Shown: positions 9,757 through 19,620 of the stretch, piece after piece | How positions within the stretch are numbered: the first letter of the stretch is position 1 | Layout: each line of letters begins with the position of its first letter | Assembly (NCBI RefSeq): GCF_006475605.1 | Contig: NZ_ML636837.1 | Span: 436,487-500,486 of the forward strand | Source of the DNA: Asticcacaulis tiandongensis | GTDB taxonomy: Bacteria > Pseudomonadota > Alphaproteobacteria > Caulobacterales > Caulobacteraceae | Reading direction: 5' to 3' | DNA length: 64,000 nucleotides | The notes under the pieces: generated by a model | Told to the model about the DNA's origin: nothing | The model's database searches: none | The model's input: the letters and a program-made list of their open reading frames with translations, nothing else | Translations under genes and position numbers: made by a program

Positions 9757-10214
9757 TGCCAATCACCGTCTACATAGATGCCGATGCCTGCCCGGTTAAG
9801 GACGAAACCTACAAGGTCGCGGCCCGCTACGGTCTAAAGACGTTGGTTGTCTCCAACAGCTTTATCCAGATTCCAAAATCTGATCTCATCGCACGCATGG
9901 TTGTCGATGCCGGGCCGGATATCGCTGATGACTGGATCGCCGATCAGGTTGTACAAGGTGATGTGGTGGTCACCAATGATATTCCGCTGGCCGGTCGTGT
10001 GCTGGCGAAGGCTGCGCATGCATTGGCCCCAAACGGCAGGGCCTTTACACCGGATTCGATCGGAGCGGCCCTGTCGCAGCGCGCCCTGATGGAACATATC
10101 CGCTCAACAGGTGACATTACCGGTGGCCCACCGCCTTTTGCGGCTTCGGATCGTTCGAAGTTTCTGCAAATGCTCGATCAGATCATTTCCAAACAACGCC
10201 GCCGACAACCCTAA
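9756..10214 (+). CDS. UPF0178 / YaiI-YqxD family protein (DUF188)
   Basis: This 152-residue protein matches the UPF0178 family. It starts ITVYIDADACPVKDE, has the VVTNDIPLAGRVL block around residue 72-84 and a GGPPPF segment near residue 123-128. The Asp-rich N-terminal motif and TNDIPLA element resemble PIN-like nuclease folds. No reaction is established. The start is GTG at 9756, overlapping the TAG of the pentapeptide gene by one base. About 80 bases separate it from the TonB receptor, which probably has its own promoter. Confidence 0.92.
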   Translation: MPITVYIDADACPVKDETYKVAARYGLKTLVVSNSFIQIPKSDLIARMVVDAGPDIADDWIADQVVQGDVVVTNDIPLAGRVLAKAAHALAPNGRAFTPDSIGAALSQRALMEHIRSTGDITGGPPPFAASDRSKFLQMLDQIISKQRRRQP

Positions 10215-10251
10215 ACGCGCTATTTCGCGTAAATGACTTGCCTTAAATAAG

Positions 10252-10275
10252 TGAACGATTTAGATGAAACGTTCA
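10252..10275 (+). promoter_or_regulatory. Short inverted repeat upstream of the TonB receptor
   Basis: TGAACG at 10252-10257 and CGTTCA at 10270-10275 form a 6-base inverted repeat with a 12-base spacer, 22 bases before the receptor ATG. It could be an operator for a dimeric regulator. It could also be chance; no cognate regulator is adjacent. Confidence 0.25.
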
Positions 10276-10297
10276 AATAACGTGGACTGAACTCTCT

Positions 10298-12637
10298 ATG
10301 CATCACAAGTGGATGAGAACGGCGCTGTGTGGTGCTTTGGCCGGGTGGGTACCGCTGACCGCTGCCGCGCAGGACGAGGTTACCGAAGTTGTGGTGACCG
10401 CTCAGAAAAAGCCTGAGCCTCTGGCGCGTACACCGCTTTCGGTAGCGGTTATCTCGGGCGATCAGATACGTGGGGCCGGTGCCTATGACCTTAAGGACGT
10501 GCAGATACTGACGCCGTCCCTGTTGATTACCTCAACCGCCAACGAAGCCCAGACTACCGCTCGCTTACGCGGCGTAGGTACGGTGGGTGATAATCCGGGT
10601 CTGGAATCGTCTGTTGGTGTGGTCATTGACGGTGTGGTGCGCGCGCGAACGGCTACGGCCATGAGCGATCTGGGGGTGGTAGAGCGCATCGAAATCCTCA
10701 AGGGTCCGCAAACCAGCCTGTTCGGTAAGGGGGCGTCCGGTGGCATCATTCAGGCGGTCACAGAGGCACCTCGTTTTAAGTCTATTCAATCGCTTGAGCT
10801 TGATCTGGGGGAACATGGCACCAAGGGCGTGGCGGGCTATGTGTCTGGCCCCCTAAGCCCGAAGTGGGCCGGGTCTCTTTCACTTGTACACCGGCAACGC
10901 GATGGTCAGTATAAGGTCAATATCGATCAGGGGCCGCGCATTGAGCGCGAAGACGGGGACCAGAACTATTACTCCGTACGCGGACAAATGCTCTATATGT
11001 CCGAAGATCGCATCAAAATCAGACTGATTGCTGATTACACGCAACGCGATGAGAACTGCTGCGCCGGTACGGCCATAGCCGTTGGCGGGGCCGCAGACTA
11101 CGTCAGCAGCCTGACGCCGTCAGATGGGGTGGTAAAGGATCCAGACCCGTCACAACGTATTGCCTGGCTTAACCGCTCGACCGCGCAGGATATTACCGAT
11201 GCCGGTTTGTCGCTGGAACAGACCGTAAGGCTCAATGATGATGTGACGCTTGTGTCGATCACGGCGGCGCGTACCTATCGTCATACATCCGGCTACGATG
11301 CCGATTTCACCAGCGCTGACATCTATTATCGTGAACCGGACGGGGCATTCGGCAACCGGTTTGATACCTTAAGTCAGGAAGTGCGCCTGAATGGCCGATG
11401 GTCATCTCTCGACTGGCTTATCGGACTTTATCTGTCTTCCGAAGACCTTGAGCGTCATGACCAGTATCTCTATGGCAAGGATTATGAGCCCTATATGGGT
11501 CTGCTTCTGTCCCGTGGCACCAATAGTGAGCGTATCTCCGAACTGACCGGCCTTCCCGTGGGTGAGTCCTACTTGCCGGGTTTGGGGGCCAATGATTTTT
11601 ACCGCCAATCTGAGCGCAACGCCGCCTTGTTTGCCAATGCCGAATGGGAAATCGGATCAGATGTATCTGTCGTCGGCGGACTGCGCCTTAACCATCAGGC
11701 GAAATCCTTGCGCGCCAGTTTTACCAATTCGGATGACGGCATGGCCTGTGAAGCAGCCCAATCCTTAGGGTCACCGTCATTGGGCATCGTGTGTCTGCCC
11801 TGGTCTAATCCGGCCTTCAATAATCTGACCACGACGCAAAAAATGTCAGACTGCGCCACGACCGGCACGCTGAAACTGGTGTGGCGGCCGAAATCGGCCC
11901 TGACGACCTATGTATCGATCAGCCGTGGCTGGAAGGGTGGCGGGTTCAATCTGGATCGTGAACAAAACAGCGGTTTTGACGCGGTTTATGATACGTCTTT
12001 CGCGCCCGAAACGGTGACTGCCTATGAACTGGGTTTCAAGGGCCGCTGGATGCGGGGCAGGCTTGCGCTGGATGCTGCCCTGTTCGAACAAAGGTTCGAA
12101 AACTTCCAGCTGAATACCTTTCTGGGTACGACCTTCCTTGTGACCTCTGTGCCGGAACTACGGTCTAAAGGTATCGAAGCCGAAGGCAGGCTTAGTCTGC
12201 GCAATGGTTGGCGCTTCATCAGTGGCGTGACATGGACAGATAGTCGTTTTGGTTCTGATCCGGTACAGGGCTTGCCTCTGGTTGCGGGGGGCAGGGCTTC
12301 TTTTGCCCCTAAGTGGTCGGTCACCACCCAGATCGACTATAGCCGCCAACTGTTCGGCCTTGAATTCAAGGCCTCCCTCGATGCCCGTTATAACAGTGCC
12401 TATAATACCGGTTCTGATTTGGCACCGATCAAGTTGCAGGACGCCTTTACCCTGATGAACGGTCGCCTCACCCTTGCCAGATTTGATGAGAGTGTGGCGG
12501 TCGATCTGTGGGGCAAGAATCTGACGGATCAGGACTATTATCAGGTGGCTTTTGGCGCACCGTTTCAGTCAGGCAGCTTCAATGCTTTTATGGGACAACC
12601 ACGCACATTGGGCATAAGCCTGCGCCTGAAACGATAA
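10298..12637 (+). CDS. TonB-dependent outer-membrane receptor
   Basis: This 779-residue protein is an outer-membrane gated channel driven by TonB-ExbBD. It has a signal peptide with likely cleavage after Ala24 (TAAA|Q), and a TonB-box-like stretch EVVVTAQKK at 30-38. The plug domain covers about 40-155 (LKDVQILTPSLLI, IEILKGPQTSLFGKGASGG). A 22-strand type barrel ends in an aromatic-poor KR tail. Several cysteines occur in predicted outer loops (a CC pair near residue 251, and a cluster around 485-525), likely loop disulfides. The substrate cannot be read; no transporter, Fur box or siderophore gene is adjacent. A stem-loop follows the stop. Confidence 0.9.
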   Translation: MHHKWMRTALCGALAGWVPLTAAAQDEVTEVVVTAQKKPEPLARTPLSVAVISGDQIRGAGAYDLKDVQILTPSLLITSTANEAQTTARLRGVGTVGDNPGLESSVGVVIDGVVRARTATAMSDLGVVERIEILKGPQTSLFGKGASGGIIQAVTEAPRFKSIQSLELDLGEHGTKGVAGYVSGPLSPKWAGSLSLVHRQRDGQYKVNIDQGPRIEREDGDQNYYSVRGQMLYMSEDRIKIRLIADYTQRDENCCAGTAIAVGGAADYVSSLTPSDGVVKDPDPSQRIAWLNRSTAQDITDAGLSLEQTVRLNDDVTLVSITAARTYRHTSGYDADFTSADIYYREPDGAFGNRFDTLSQEVRLNGRWSSLDWLIGLYLSSEDLERHDQYLYGKDYEPYMGLLLSRGTNSERISELTGLPVGESYLPGLGANDFYRQSERNAALFANAEWEIGSDVSVVGGLRLNHQAKSLRASFTNSDDGMACEAAQSLGSPSLGIVCLPWSNPAFNNLTTTQKMSDCATTGTLKLVWRPKSALTTYVSISRGWKGGGFNLDREQNSGFDAVYDTSFAPETVTAYELGFKGRWMRGRLALDAALFEQRFENFQLNTFLGTTFLVTSVPELRSKGIEAEGRLSLRNGWRFISGVTWTDSRFGSDPVQGLPLVAGGRASFAPKWSVTTQIDYSRQLFGLEFKASLDARYNSAYNTGSDLAPIKLQDAFTLMNGRLTLARFDESVAVDLWGKNLTDQDYYQVAFGAPFQSGSFNAFMGQPRTLGISLRLKR

Positions 12638-12668
12638 ACGCTCCCCGTCATAATGACGGAGAGCGTTT
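12636..12668. terminator. Stem-loop between convergent TonB receptor and trxA
   Basis: Arms 12636-12650 and 12654-12668 form a 15-base stem with one mismatch and a 3-base loop. The stem starts within the receptor stop codon. There is no long T-run on either strand, so termination efficiency is uncertain. Its position between convergent genes supports a bidirectional terminator role. Confidence 0.55.
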
Positions 12669-12691
12669 AAGGCGCTAGATTATCGCGAATC

Positions 12692-13018
12692 TCAGGTTAC
12701 ACCGGCTTCGGTCAGCCATTCCACAAGCTTGGATTTCGGCATGGCACCGACCTTCATCGACTTGATTTCGCCGTTCTGGAACAGGATCATCGTCGGAATG
12801 CCGCGCACACCAAAACGTGAAGGGGTCATGGGGGAGTCGTCGATATTCAACTTGGAAATGGTCAGCTTGTCGCCATAGCTGGTGGCCAGTTCATCAAGGA
12901 TGGGCGCGATCTGCTTACAGGGGCCGCACCACTCTGCCCAGAAATCGACCAGAACCGGCTTATCCGATTGCAGGACATCAGCTTCGAAGGTTTCGTCCGT
13001 GACTTTCAAGGTAGACAT
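12692..13018 (-). CDS. trxA: Thioredoxin 1
   Basis: This 108-residue cytoplasmic thioredoxin reduces protein disulfides using electrons from thioredoxin reductase. The active site FWAEWCGPCK places the redox pair at Cys31 and Cys34. The cis-proline block GIPTMILF follows. An AGGATA ribosome site lies 6 bases before the ATG. It is the last gene on the minus strand after addA, with 75 bases between them, so it may be read both from its own promoter and by readthrough. Confidence 0.97.
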   Translation of the reverse strand: MSTLKVTDETFEADVLQSDKPVLVDFWAEWCGPCKQIAPILDELATSYGDKLTISKLNIDDSPMTPSRFGVRGIPTMILFQNGEIKSMKVGAMPKSKLVEWLTEAGVT

Positions 13019-13093
13019 AGGGGTATCCTGTACTAATAAGGCCGAAAGGCGTCTGGTCTCAAGTTAGGGAGTCGGCAGGCGTAAATCAATGGT

Positions 13094-16000
13094 CTAACGG
13101 GTCGTCTGTCTGATTTCGCTGATCCGAAGCTGGATCAGCTCTTCACTCAGGGGCGTCAGTTTCGGACCGTCAGTCCACAGAAAGGCGGCGTCAATCCGGT
13201 GGTCTGGGTAAATTTGCTGTAGCAGAGCAACATACCCCGCCATCTGGCGTTGATAGTCCAGAGCCGCGTTCTCGGCGCTGTCGGGCGCAGGGCGATTGGA
13301 TTTATAATCGATCACCAGAACGCGGTCAGCCTCAACGACCAAACGGTCGATGCGGCCAGACAAATAAAGCCCCGACGCCAGCTTACCGGCAATTGCTACT
13401 TCGGGGCGTGAGGCAGGAGAAAAGGCGGTATGAAAACGGTCATCGGCAAGGACGGTAAAGACGCTGTCGAAGATTTCGCTGCGGTGGTCGGACGTCAGTT
13501 TAGGCTGCTTTCCAAGCCATGTGCGGGCTACATCCGCGCGCTTTTCAGGCGAAATATCCGGCAGGATTTCAAACAGCTTATGGATCAGCAGGCCGCGGCC
13601 ATAGCGACCCAGCCCCTTGTCACCTGTCAAGGGCGAAGGCGCGCGATCGTTCGAGGTACGATCCTCATCCGACAATTGCGACAGGGCGCGCCAGCGTGTC
13701 GTCTCTGAGTCTTCGGCAGGAGGCTGGGTGACAAAGGCGGGCAAGCAAGGCCGGTCTGTGACATTACCTGCCTGTGGCGGTAATTGCGGGGCGGGTTCAC
13801 CATAAATGAGCACCTGTGCCCGTCGAATGTCGCGGTTATCATCCACGACATCTTTGGGCAGACCGAAATCAATCACGCCCGGTATATCGCAAGCGCTGAC
13901 GGCCTCACCTAAGCGGGCAAAGCCATTGGCGGCCAGATCGTACCAGTCAGGATAGTTGCCATTATAGGCGCGTTTACCCTGAAAGCCACAGATGGTCAGA
14001 CGATCGCGCGCCCGCGTCACGGCGACATAGAACAGGCGCAAATGCTCCTTGTCGTCCTTAAGGCTAAGCGCCGATTTTATGTCCGTCACCGCCTGCGGAT
14101 CGTCTTTTGTGCTTAGGGACAGGAACAGATCACTATCGTCGGATAGCACCAGAAGATCGCTTTTCTGTGTGCTCTTGTGGCCGGGGCCAACCGGCAAAAT
14201 AACCCATGGTGCTTCAAGCCCTTTGGAACCATGTACCGTCATAACCCTCAGGCGGTCGCCGCCTTCTTCCTGCTCGCGCTTAATCTCGGACGCATTGAAC
14301 TCACACAGGTTGAGGAAATGGATCATGCCGATATCGCCAACACCCTCCGCCTTCAGGGCCAGATTGAGGGTTTCATCAAGCACGTCTTCGCATTCAGGCC
14401 CCAGACGGGTGACAAAACGCTGACGCATCGTGCGGTCATCGGAATCCTTACGATTAAGAAGACGCCCCAGCAGATCAAAGGCGGTGCGGTGGCTGGCCTC
14501 TGTAATAGCCCAGCTTATCAGTCCGAAAGCGGCCTTAAGGCGCGGATTTTCCGCATGACGCGACACCAGAGCGGACCAAAGTCCACCCGTATCCGGCATA
14601 AGGTCATACAGGTCTGTCTCGCTTAGATCACATAGGGGACTGCGCAGTATCGCCGCCAATGACAGGCTGTCGTTTGGATTAAGACAGACACGCAACAGGC
14701 CGCGTATATCTTCGAAGGCAATATGGGTCTCAAGCTTGAGACGGTCGGCACCGGATACCGGCACGCCAATGGTTTTAAGTTCGCGGATAATATGTTCAAA
14801 CAGCGCATCGCGCTTACGCACCAGTATCAGAATGTCACCGGCATGCATCGGTCGGGCCGTACGGGTCGTCTTGTCGATGATGCTGCGGCCCGCATCAAGC
14901 TCTGACTTGATATGAAACGCCAGTTGTCGCGCCAGTCGTTTAGCCGGTGCCACCGCTGAGGCATCGACCGGATCGACATCGTCGTCTTCGCTGTCTTCGG
15001 TTTCGGCCACCGGCAGCGGATAGACGGGGGGCCACAATTCCACACAGGCCTGACGCTCGGAACGTCTGGCGACATGGGTGATCTTATCCGTCGTGAACCT
15101 CAGGGCCTCAGCCAGTTCCGGCGCATCAAAAGCGGCATCGACAAAGCCCAGAATTTCCGGCAGCGAGCGCCAGCTTTCCACAAGATCAGGTGCAACGAAC
15201 CTGAGGGCTGCCTGTTGGGCGCGGGTTTGATAGTGTTGTCTGGCCCCTAAAAACCGTTCGGGTTGCGCCCCCTGAAAGCCATAGATGGATTGTTTCTCAT
15301 CACCTACAGCAAACACGGTGCGTATGTCCGCCTGAACAGCACCGGCACCGGCAAAAAACTCTTCGCTCAAGGCACTGACGATCTGCCACTGGTCATCAGA
15401 GGTGTCCTGCGCCTCATCGACCAGAACATGCTCAAGGCCGCCATCCATCTTGAACAAGACCCATGCCGACATCAGACGATCCGACAAAAGCGCACGTGCC
15501 TTACCGATCAGATCCTGAAAATCAAGCTGGCCGGTGGCGGCCTTAAGGCGTTGATAAATGTCACTGAAATCTTCAAACAGCCTGAGGGTGTCAAAGGTAT
15601 TATAAGCCGTTTCGGCGGCTCGGGCCTGCGCCTTGACCTCACAAAGCTGCACACTCAAGCCTTCAAGCCAGGCGACATCGGCGGGAAGAGTCTTTTTGGT
15701 GAACAGACCCCTCTGTTTCAGGCTGCCTTCCTTGGTGTGCAATAGATAGAAAAGTCCCTCAAAATCAAAATCCTTACCGCTTTGGCAGGCTTCGTAATAG
15801 CTGAGTAAGCTTGCTGATACCTTGTCATTTGTCGCGTCTCCGGCCCCGGCCATGGAGCGGGCTACGTCACGCACCTGTTCCCAGTTCAGATTATCGGCAA
15901 AGCGTGTAATGACCGTTTCCTTGGTCACGGGAGCGTCAAGGCCCAGGACATTAAACAGATAATGGCCCCAGGATTTGGCGTCCTGATCGGCCGCCTTTAT

Positions 16001-16594
16001 TTTCAACGCATCGAATTGGGCGGCAATCCGATCATGCTGATAGATGAATTGCCCCAGCAGACGTTCAAAATTTGTCGCCTTCAGCTTGCGGATCAGGCGA
16101 TCACGGTGGCTCATATCGCCGTCACAGGTAAGCAACTGATCAATGGCCTTACGCGAAAGGTCTCTGGACACGAGATCATCCAGCACACTGAAAGCCGGAG
16201 ACAGGCCGGCCTCAAGCGGAAACCGTCGCAGAAGCTTTTCACAAAAGGCATGTATGGTCTGGATTTTCAGGCCACCGGGCGTCTCAAGCGCGCGGGCGAA
16301 TAACGCACGCGCCTTAGGCAGATCACGCGCGTCCTCGTCGATTTTTGCCAGTTCTGCCGCCAGATCATCATCTTTCGCCACGGCCCAGTGCCCCAGTCGC
16401 TCATACAGGCGACCCTGCATTTCGGCGGCGGCAGCCTTGGTATAGGTGACGCACAAAATATGTTCGGGCTTAGCCCCTTGCAGCAGAAGGCGCGCCACAC
16501 GGCTGACGAGGGTAGAGGTCTTGCCCGAACCGGCATTGGCGGTGACGAATACGTGGGCGCGGGGATCGGCAGCGATGTTCTGGGCGGTGCTCAT
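13094..16594 (-). CDS. addA: AddA helicase-nuclease (double-strand break repair)
   Basis: AddA with AddB resects double-strand breaks up to Chi-like sites and loads RecA; it replaces RecBCD in alphaproteobacteria. The 1166-residue SF1A helicase shows Walker A ANAGSGKTSTL (GSGKT at 22-26), motif II LVDEAQDTSDDQW, motif III GDEKQSIYGFQGA, motif V VMTVHGSKGLEAPW and motif VI VTRARDRL. The C-terminal PD-(D/E)XK nuclease is marked by VLVIDYKSNRP. Its ATG overlaps the addB stop by 4 bases (ATGA), so the two are translationally coupled at near 1:1. Confidence 0.96.
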   Translation of the reverse strand: MSTAQNIAADPRAHVFVTANAGSGKTSTLVSRVARLLLQGAKPEHILCVTYTKAAAAEMQGRLYERLGHWAVAKDDDLAAELAKIDEDARDLPKARALFARALETPGGLKIQTIHAFCEKLLRRFPLEAGLSPAFSVLDDLVSRDLSRKAIDQLLTCDGDMSHRDRLIRKLKATNFERLLGQFIYQHDRIAAQFDALKIKAADQDAKSWGHYLFNVLGLDAPVTKETVITRFADNLNWEQVRDVARSMAGAGDATNDKVSASLLSYYEACQSGKDFDFEGLFYLLHTKEGSLKQRGLFTKKTLPADVAWLEGLSVQLCEVKAQARAAETAYNTFDTLRLFEDFSDIYQRLKAATGQLDFQDLIGKARALLSDRLMSAWVLFKMDGGLEHVLVDEAQDTSDDQWQIVSALSEEFFAGAGAVQADIRTVFAVGDEKQSIYGFQGAQPERFLGARQHYQTRAQQAALRFVAPDLVESWRSLPEILGFVDAAFDAPELAEALRFTTDKITHVARRSERQACVELWPPVYPLPVAETEDSEDDDVDPVDASAVAPAKRLARQLAFHIKSELDAGRSIIDKTTRTARPMHAGDILILVRKRDALFEHIIRELKTIGVPVSGADRLKLETHIAFEDIRGLLRVCLNPNDSLSLAAILRSPLCDLSETDLYDLMPDTGGLWSALVSRHAENPRLKAAFGLISWAITEASHRTAFDLLGRLLNRKDSDDRTMRQRFVTRLGPECEDVLDETLNLALKAEGVGDIGMIHFLNLCEFNASEIKREQEEGGDRLRVMTVHGSKGLEAPWVILPVGPGHKSTQKSDLLVLSDDSDLFLSLSTKDDPQAVTDIKSALSLKDDKEHLRLFYVAVTRARDRLTICGFQGKRAYNGNYPDWYDLAANGFARLGEAVSACDIPGVIDFGLPKDVVDDNRDIRRAQVLIYGEPAPQLPPQAGNVTDRPCLPAFVTQPPAEDSETTRWRALSQLSDEDRTSNDRAPSPLTGDKGLGRYGRGLLIHKLFEILPDISPEKRADVARTWLGKQPKLTSDHRSEIFDSVFTVLADDRFHTAFSPASRPEVAIAGKLASGLYLSGRIDRLVVEADRVLVIDYKSNRPAPDSAENAALDYQRQMAGYVALLQQIYPDHRIDAAFLWTDGPKLTPLSEELIQLRISEIRQTTR

Positions 16595-19500
16595 GCCTTA
16601 TCCTCCGCAGCAGTGCTGTCGGCCTCATCGCCCAGCACGTGCCATTCATAGAGCCGCGCCAGATGATCATAGTCTCCGCCGCGTTCATGACGATATTGCG
16701 GGGCCCGCCATGACCGGTAACCTTTGGCAGGGTTTTCGTATTGAAGAATGCGGGTTTTTAGGCGTCTGAGGGCATCATCGGCCATATCATCGGTGGTTTG
16801 CGGATTGTCTTTTGCGGGCTTGATGGGTTTGGTATTCACTTCATCGGCTGACAAACGGACATAACATAGCTCACCCAATCCTTTGCTTAAGGCATGTGCA
16901 TCTATGCCTTTGAAGGTGCCATATTTGATGATGGCAGCGGTCAGGGTCAGTTGCGGATTGAACCCGCTTAAGACGGCCTTATGGCTTGGGGGTTGACCGG
17001 TCTTAAAGTCGATAACATCAATCCCGTTTTCCTTAAGCTCGATACGATCCGCGCGTGCCTTAAGGGTAAACACGCCCTGCGGGGTTGTGATGGCCATTTC
17101 GCCTTCGGCTTCAGTCAGGATACGCGGTTTGTCCGCCTGACGCTCGGTCTCAAAGGCCACATAGGCGCAGGCCAGATCAGGGAACAGGGGCCGTTGCAAA
17201 GCCAGTTGCGCCTCGCTCAGGTTCTCAGCCTGCAGCTTATTCTCAAGAATTTCGGTAAACAGGGTTTCACCGGCCTGGCCCAAAGGGGCCCCCTCAAGGG
17301 CAAACTGCTCAGCGGCGGCATGTATCGCGGTACCCCGTCGGCGGGCTTCAAAGGGCTCATTCAGGCGATCCAGTGGCCTTAAGCCCAGTATGCGCTTGGC
17401 ATAGATGGCATAGGGATCACGCTCCAGAAGCTCTATGTCGGTCACCCAAAGCTCACGCGGGCGCTTGTCTGATGGTGGTTTAGGCTCAGGGCGTGTTGCG
17501 GGCTTAAGTTCCGGTGGCGCATCAGCAAGGGTCGCATCCATCTGACGGGCATAGTCAAGCCAGCGCGGATCGGTGGGCACAGGCACCTCCGCCCCTTCCG
17601 CAAGGGTTTGCAGCCGCCACAGCCAGCGTGAGGCCACCTGCGGTGCGCCTTCACGGCGCTGACGGGTAATCAGCCAGACATCGGGGCCGGAGGCTGCCTG
17701 CACGAAATCATGCGCTGACAGGCCCGTACGCCGTTCAGGGGACGGCAAGCCCAGCGCCTTACGCATCGGACGTGACAGGAAGGGATCAACCGGCGCTGGT
17801 TGCGGCCATATACCTTCCTCAAGGCCCGCCAGAATCATGCGGTCGGCATTGACCAGACGCGCTTCGATGGCCCCCAGAACATAAAGACGTGGATGGGTGT
17901 TGCCACCTGTGCGGACCTTGGTTTGCCGAATGAGGTGGCGCAGAATATCGGCAAAGATCAGATCATCCTCTACCGGAAAACCTTCACCCTCAGTGATCAG
18001 ATCGGTCAGCAGACCCGAGGCGGACGCACCGTCTGCACCACGCCATAGGGCGTGACCCCCGTCAGCTGCCAGAGATTCGGCCCAACGGACAAAAGCCTTT
18101 AAATGAAAAGACAGGTCTGTATGATCTGTGTGTTCAGTCAGGTTCGCCAGATAGGTGCGCCAGAGCGTCAGCGCATCTTCTATGGGCTTTTTAGCGTGAG
18201 CCGTCTCAAGCCTCTGGCTGATTTCATCAAGGCTGTTGGGCCGTGCGCCGCGCAAGCCTTTTTGCTCCAGCGCCTTGAGACCGGCATGATCACTAAAGCG
18301 ACTTAGCGGATTTTTCAGCAGGCTCAAAAGGCGTACCGGATCGGATGGCTCAAGCCTGAGGTCGAGCAGATCGAGCAGGAAGCGGCCCGTAAGGCTGTGC
18401 GATAATGTCTGCCCCGCCGATGAATCGGCCATAAGCCCCCAGCGCGATAATTTGGCCGAGACGCGTCGTGACAGGGTAATATCCGGTGTGATTAGGGCAA
18501 CAGTCTTGCCCTCGGTTTCCAGCGTTTCGCGCATCAGAAGCGCGATGACAGACGCCGCCTCTTCATCATTACGCGCCTGAAGATGGTTCAGCCCCTCAAG
18601 ACCCTCGGCAATGGGATCAATGGCCGGATCGGCAGATTGTTCGCGCAGCGTGTTGATCTGTTCGCGCCAGTCCTTGGTGGCGGCGGCAGGGCGCAGGGCT
18701 TCGTTGATAAGGCGGCGGCGGGCATGACGGGCGCGGTCGGCCTCAAGTGACGCAGGCCACACCCTGACCTGATCGCGCACTATATGGTGACGTTGCAAAA
18801 GGGCCTTCATAGCCCCCTGAGGGTGAGAGTCTTCGACCTGTTGCCAGACCTCATCAGCCAGACTGAGGTCAAGGCCGGGCAGAATAACCGCCCCGCGCTT
18901 AAGACCGGCCACAACCCCCATCAAATCGGCCATGGCGGGGGCCGTGCCTGTGGATCCCGCAAGCATAAGGGGCGTTGCCGGTGGATGATCGCGCCATTGT
19001 TGCTCCAGCCGTCGGATTAGCGTAACGCGCCGACGGGAGGGGTCCATCAGCCCTAATTCATTCAAGCGTTTTGGCCAAAGATCAACGGCTATTGCCAGAA
19101 ACTGAGCTGATTTTTGCCAATGCTCGGCCAAACCCGACAAAAGCCCATGCGCATCCTCATCGACCAGTTGCTCAAGCTTATCTGAAGCTTCGATATCTTC
19201 AAGCGCCAGAGAATCGAAAAAGGCGCTTAAGGAATCCGCCAGTTCCAGAGCCGTGCGACCCGTCAAGGGTGGGCCAGAGCGGTAATGAGCCATGATCAGG
19301 CGCGCCAGCTCAAAACGTCGAAGCATGGGGCTGACGGCGGGGGGCAGATCAAGCGCCAGATGCTCAAGGTCGAACGGCGGCTCGCCCTCCTCAAGATCAC
19401 CGATAGCGCGAATTTGCGGCAGGAGTAATGCGCTCTCGCCCGACAACCCGGAAAAGGCCTGCGCCATGGCCCGTGCGCCGCGCCGTGTGGGGGTTAGTAT

Positions 19501-19620
19501 CTGCGCCTCGGCCAGTCCTGTTTTCAGTTCGGCAAATACACCCTGCGCCAGATCCGTCAAGAACGGACGACCTGAAGGGATGGAAAACCAATGCGGGTCA
19601 GGGCTGGAAAACAGGCTCAT
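16591..19620 (-). CDS. addB: AddB subunit (double-strand break repair)
   Basis: This 1009-residue partner of AddA has the alphaproteobacterial architecture: an inactivated helicase-like body without a recognisable Walker A, and a C-terminal PD-(D/E)XK nuclease (IDVIDFKTGQPPSHKA near residue 880). I see only two cysteines in the whole protein. The four-cysteine iron-sulfur cluster of Bacillus AddB is therefore absent. The gene overlaps murU upstream and addA downstream by 4 bases each. Confidence 0.94.
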   Translation of the reverse strand: MSLFSSPDPHWFSIPSGRPFLTDLAQGVFAELKTGLAEAQILTPTRRGARAMAQAFSGLSGESALLLPQIRAIGDLEEGEPPFDLEHLALDLPPAVSPMLRRFELARLIMAHYRSGPPLTGRTALELADSLSAFFDSLALEDIEASDKLEQLVDEDAHGLLSGLAEHWQKSAQFLAIAVDLWPKRLNELGLMDPSRRRVTLIRRLEQQWRDHPPATPLMLAGSTGTAPAMADLMGVVAGLKRGAVILPGLDLSLADEVWQQVEDSHPQGAMKALLQRHHIVRDQVRVWPASLEADRARHARRRLINEALRPAAATKDWREQINTLREQSADPAIDPIAEGLEGLNHLQARNDEEAASVIALLMRETLETEGKTVALITPDITLSRRVSAKLSRWGLMADSSAGQTLSHSLTGRFLLDLLDLRLEPSDPVRLLSLLKNPLSRFSDHAGLKALEQKGLRGARPNSLDEISQRLETAHAKKPIEDALTLWRTYLANLTEHTDHTDLSFHLKAFVRWAESLAADGGHALWRGADGASASGLLTDLITEGEGFPVEDDLIFADILRHLIRQTKVRTGGNTHPRLYVLGAIEARLVNADRMILAGLEEGIWPQPAPVDPFLSRPMRKALGLPSPERRTGLSAHDFVQAASGPDVWLITRQRREGAPQVASRWLWRLQTLAEGAEVPVPTDPRWLDYARQMDATLADAPPELKPATRPEPKPPSDKRPRELWVTDIELLERDPYAIYAKRILGLRPLDRLNEPFEARRRGTAIHAAAEQFALEGAPLGQAGETLFTEILENKLQAENLSEAQLALQRPLFPDLACAYVAFETERQADKPRILTEAEGEMAITTPQGVFTLKARADRIELKENGIDVIDFKTGQPPSHKAVLSGFNPQLTLTAAIIKYGTFKGIDAHALSKGLGELCYVRLSADEVNTKPIKPAKDNPQTTDDMADDALRRLKTRILQYENPAKGYRSWRAPQYRHERGGDYDHLARLYEWHVLGDEADSTAAEDKA

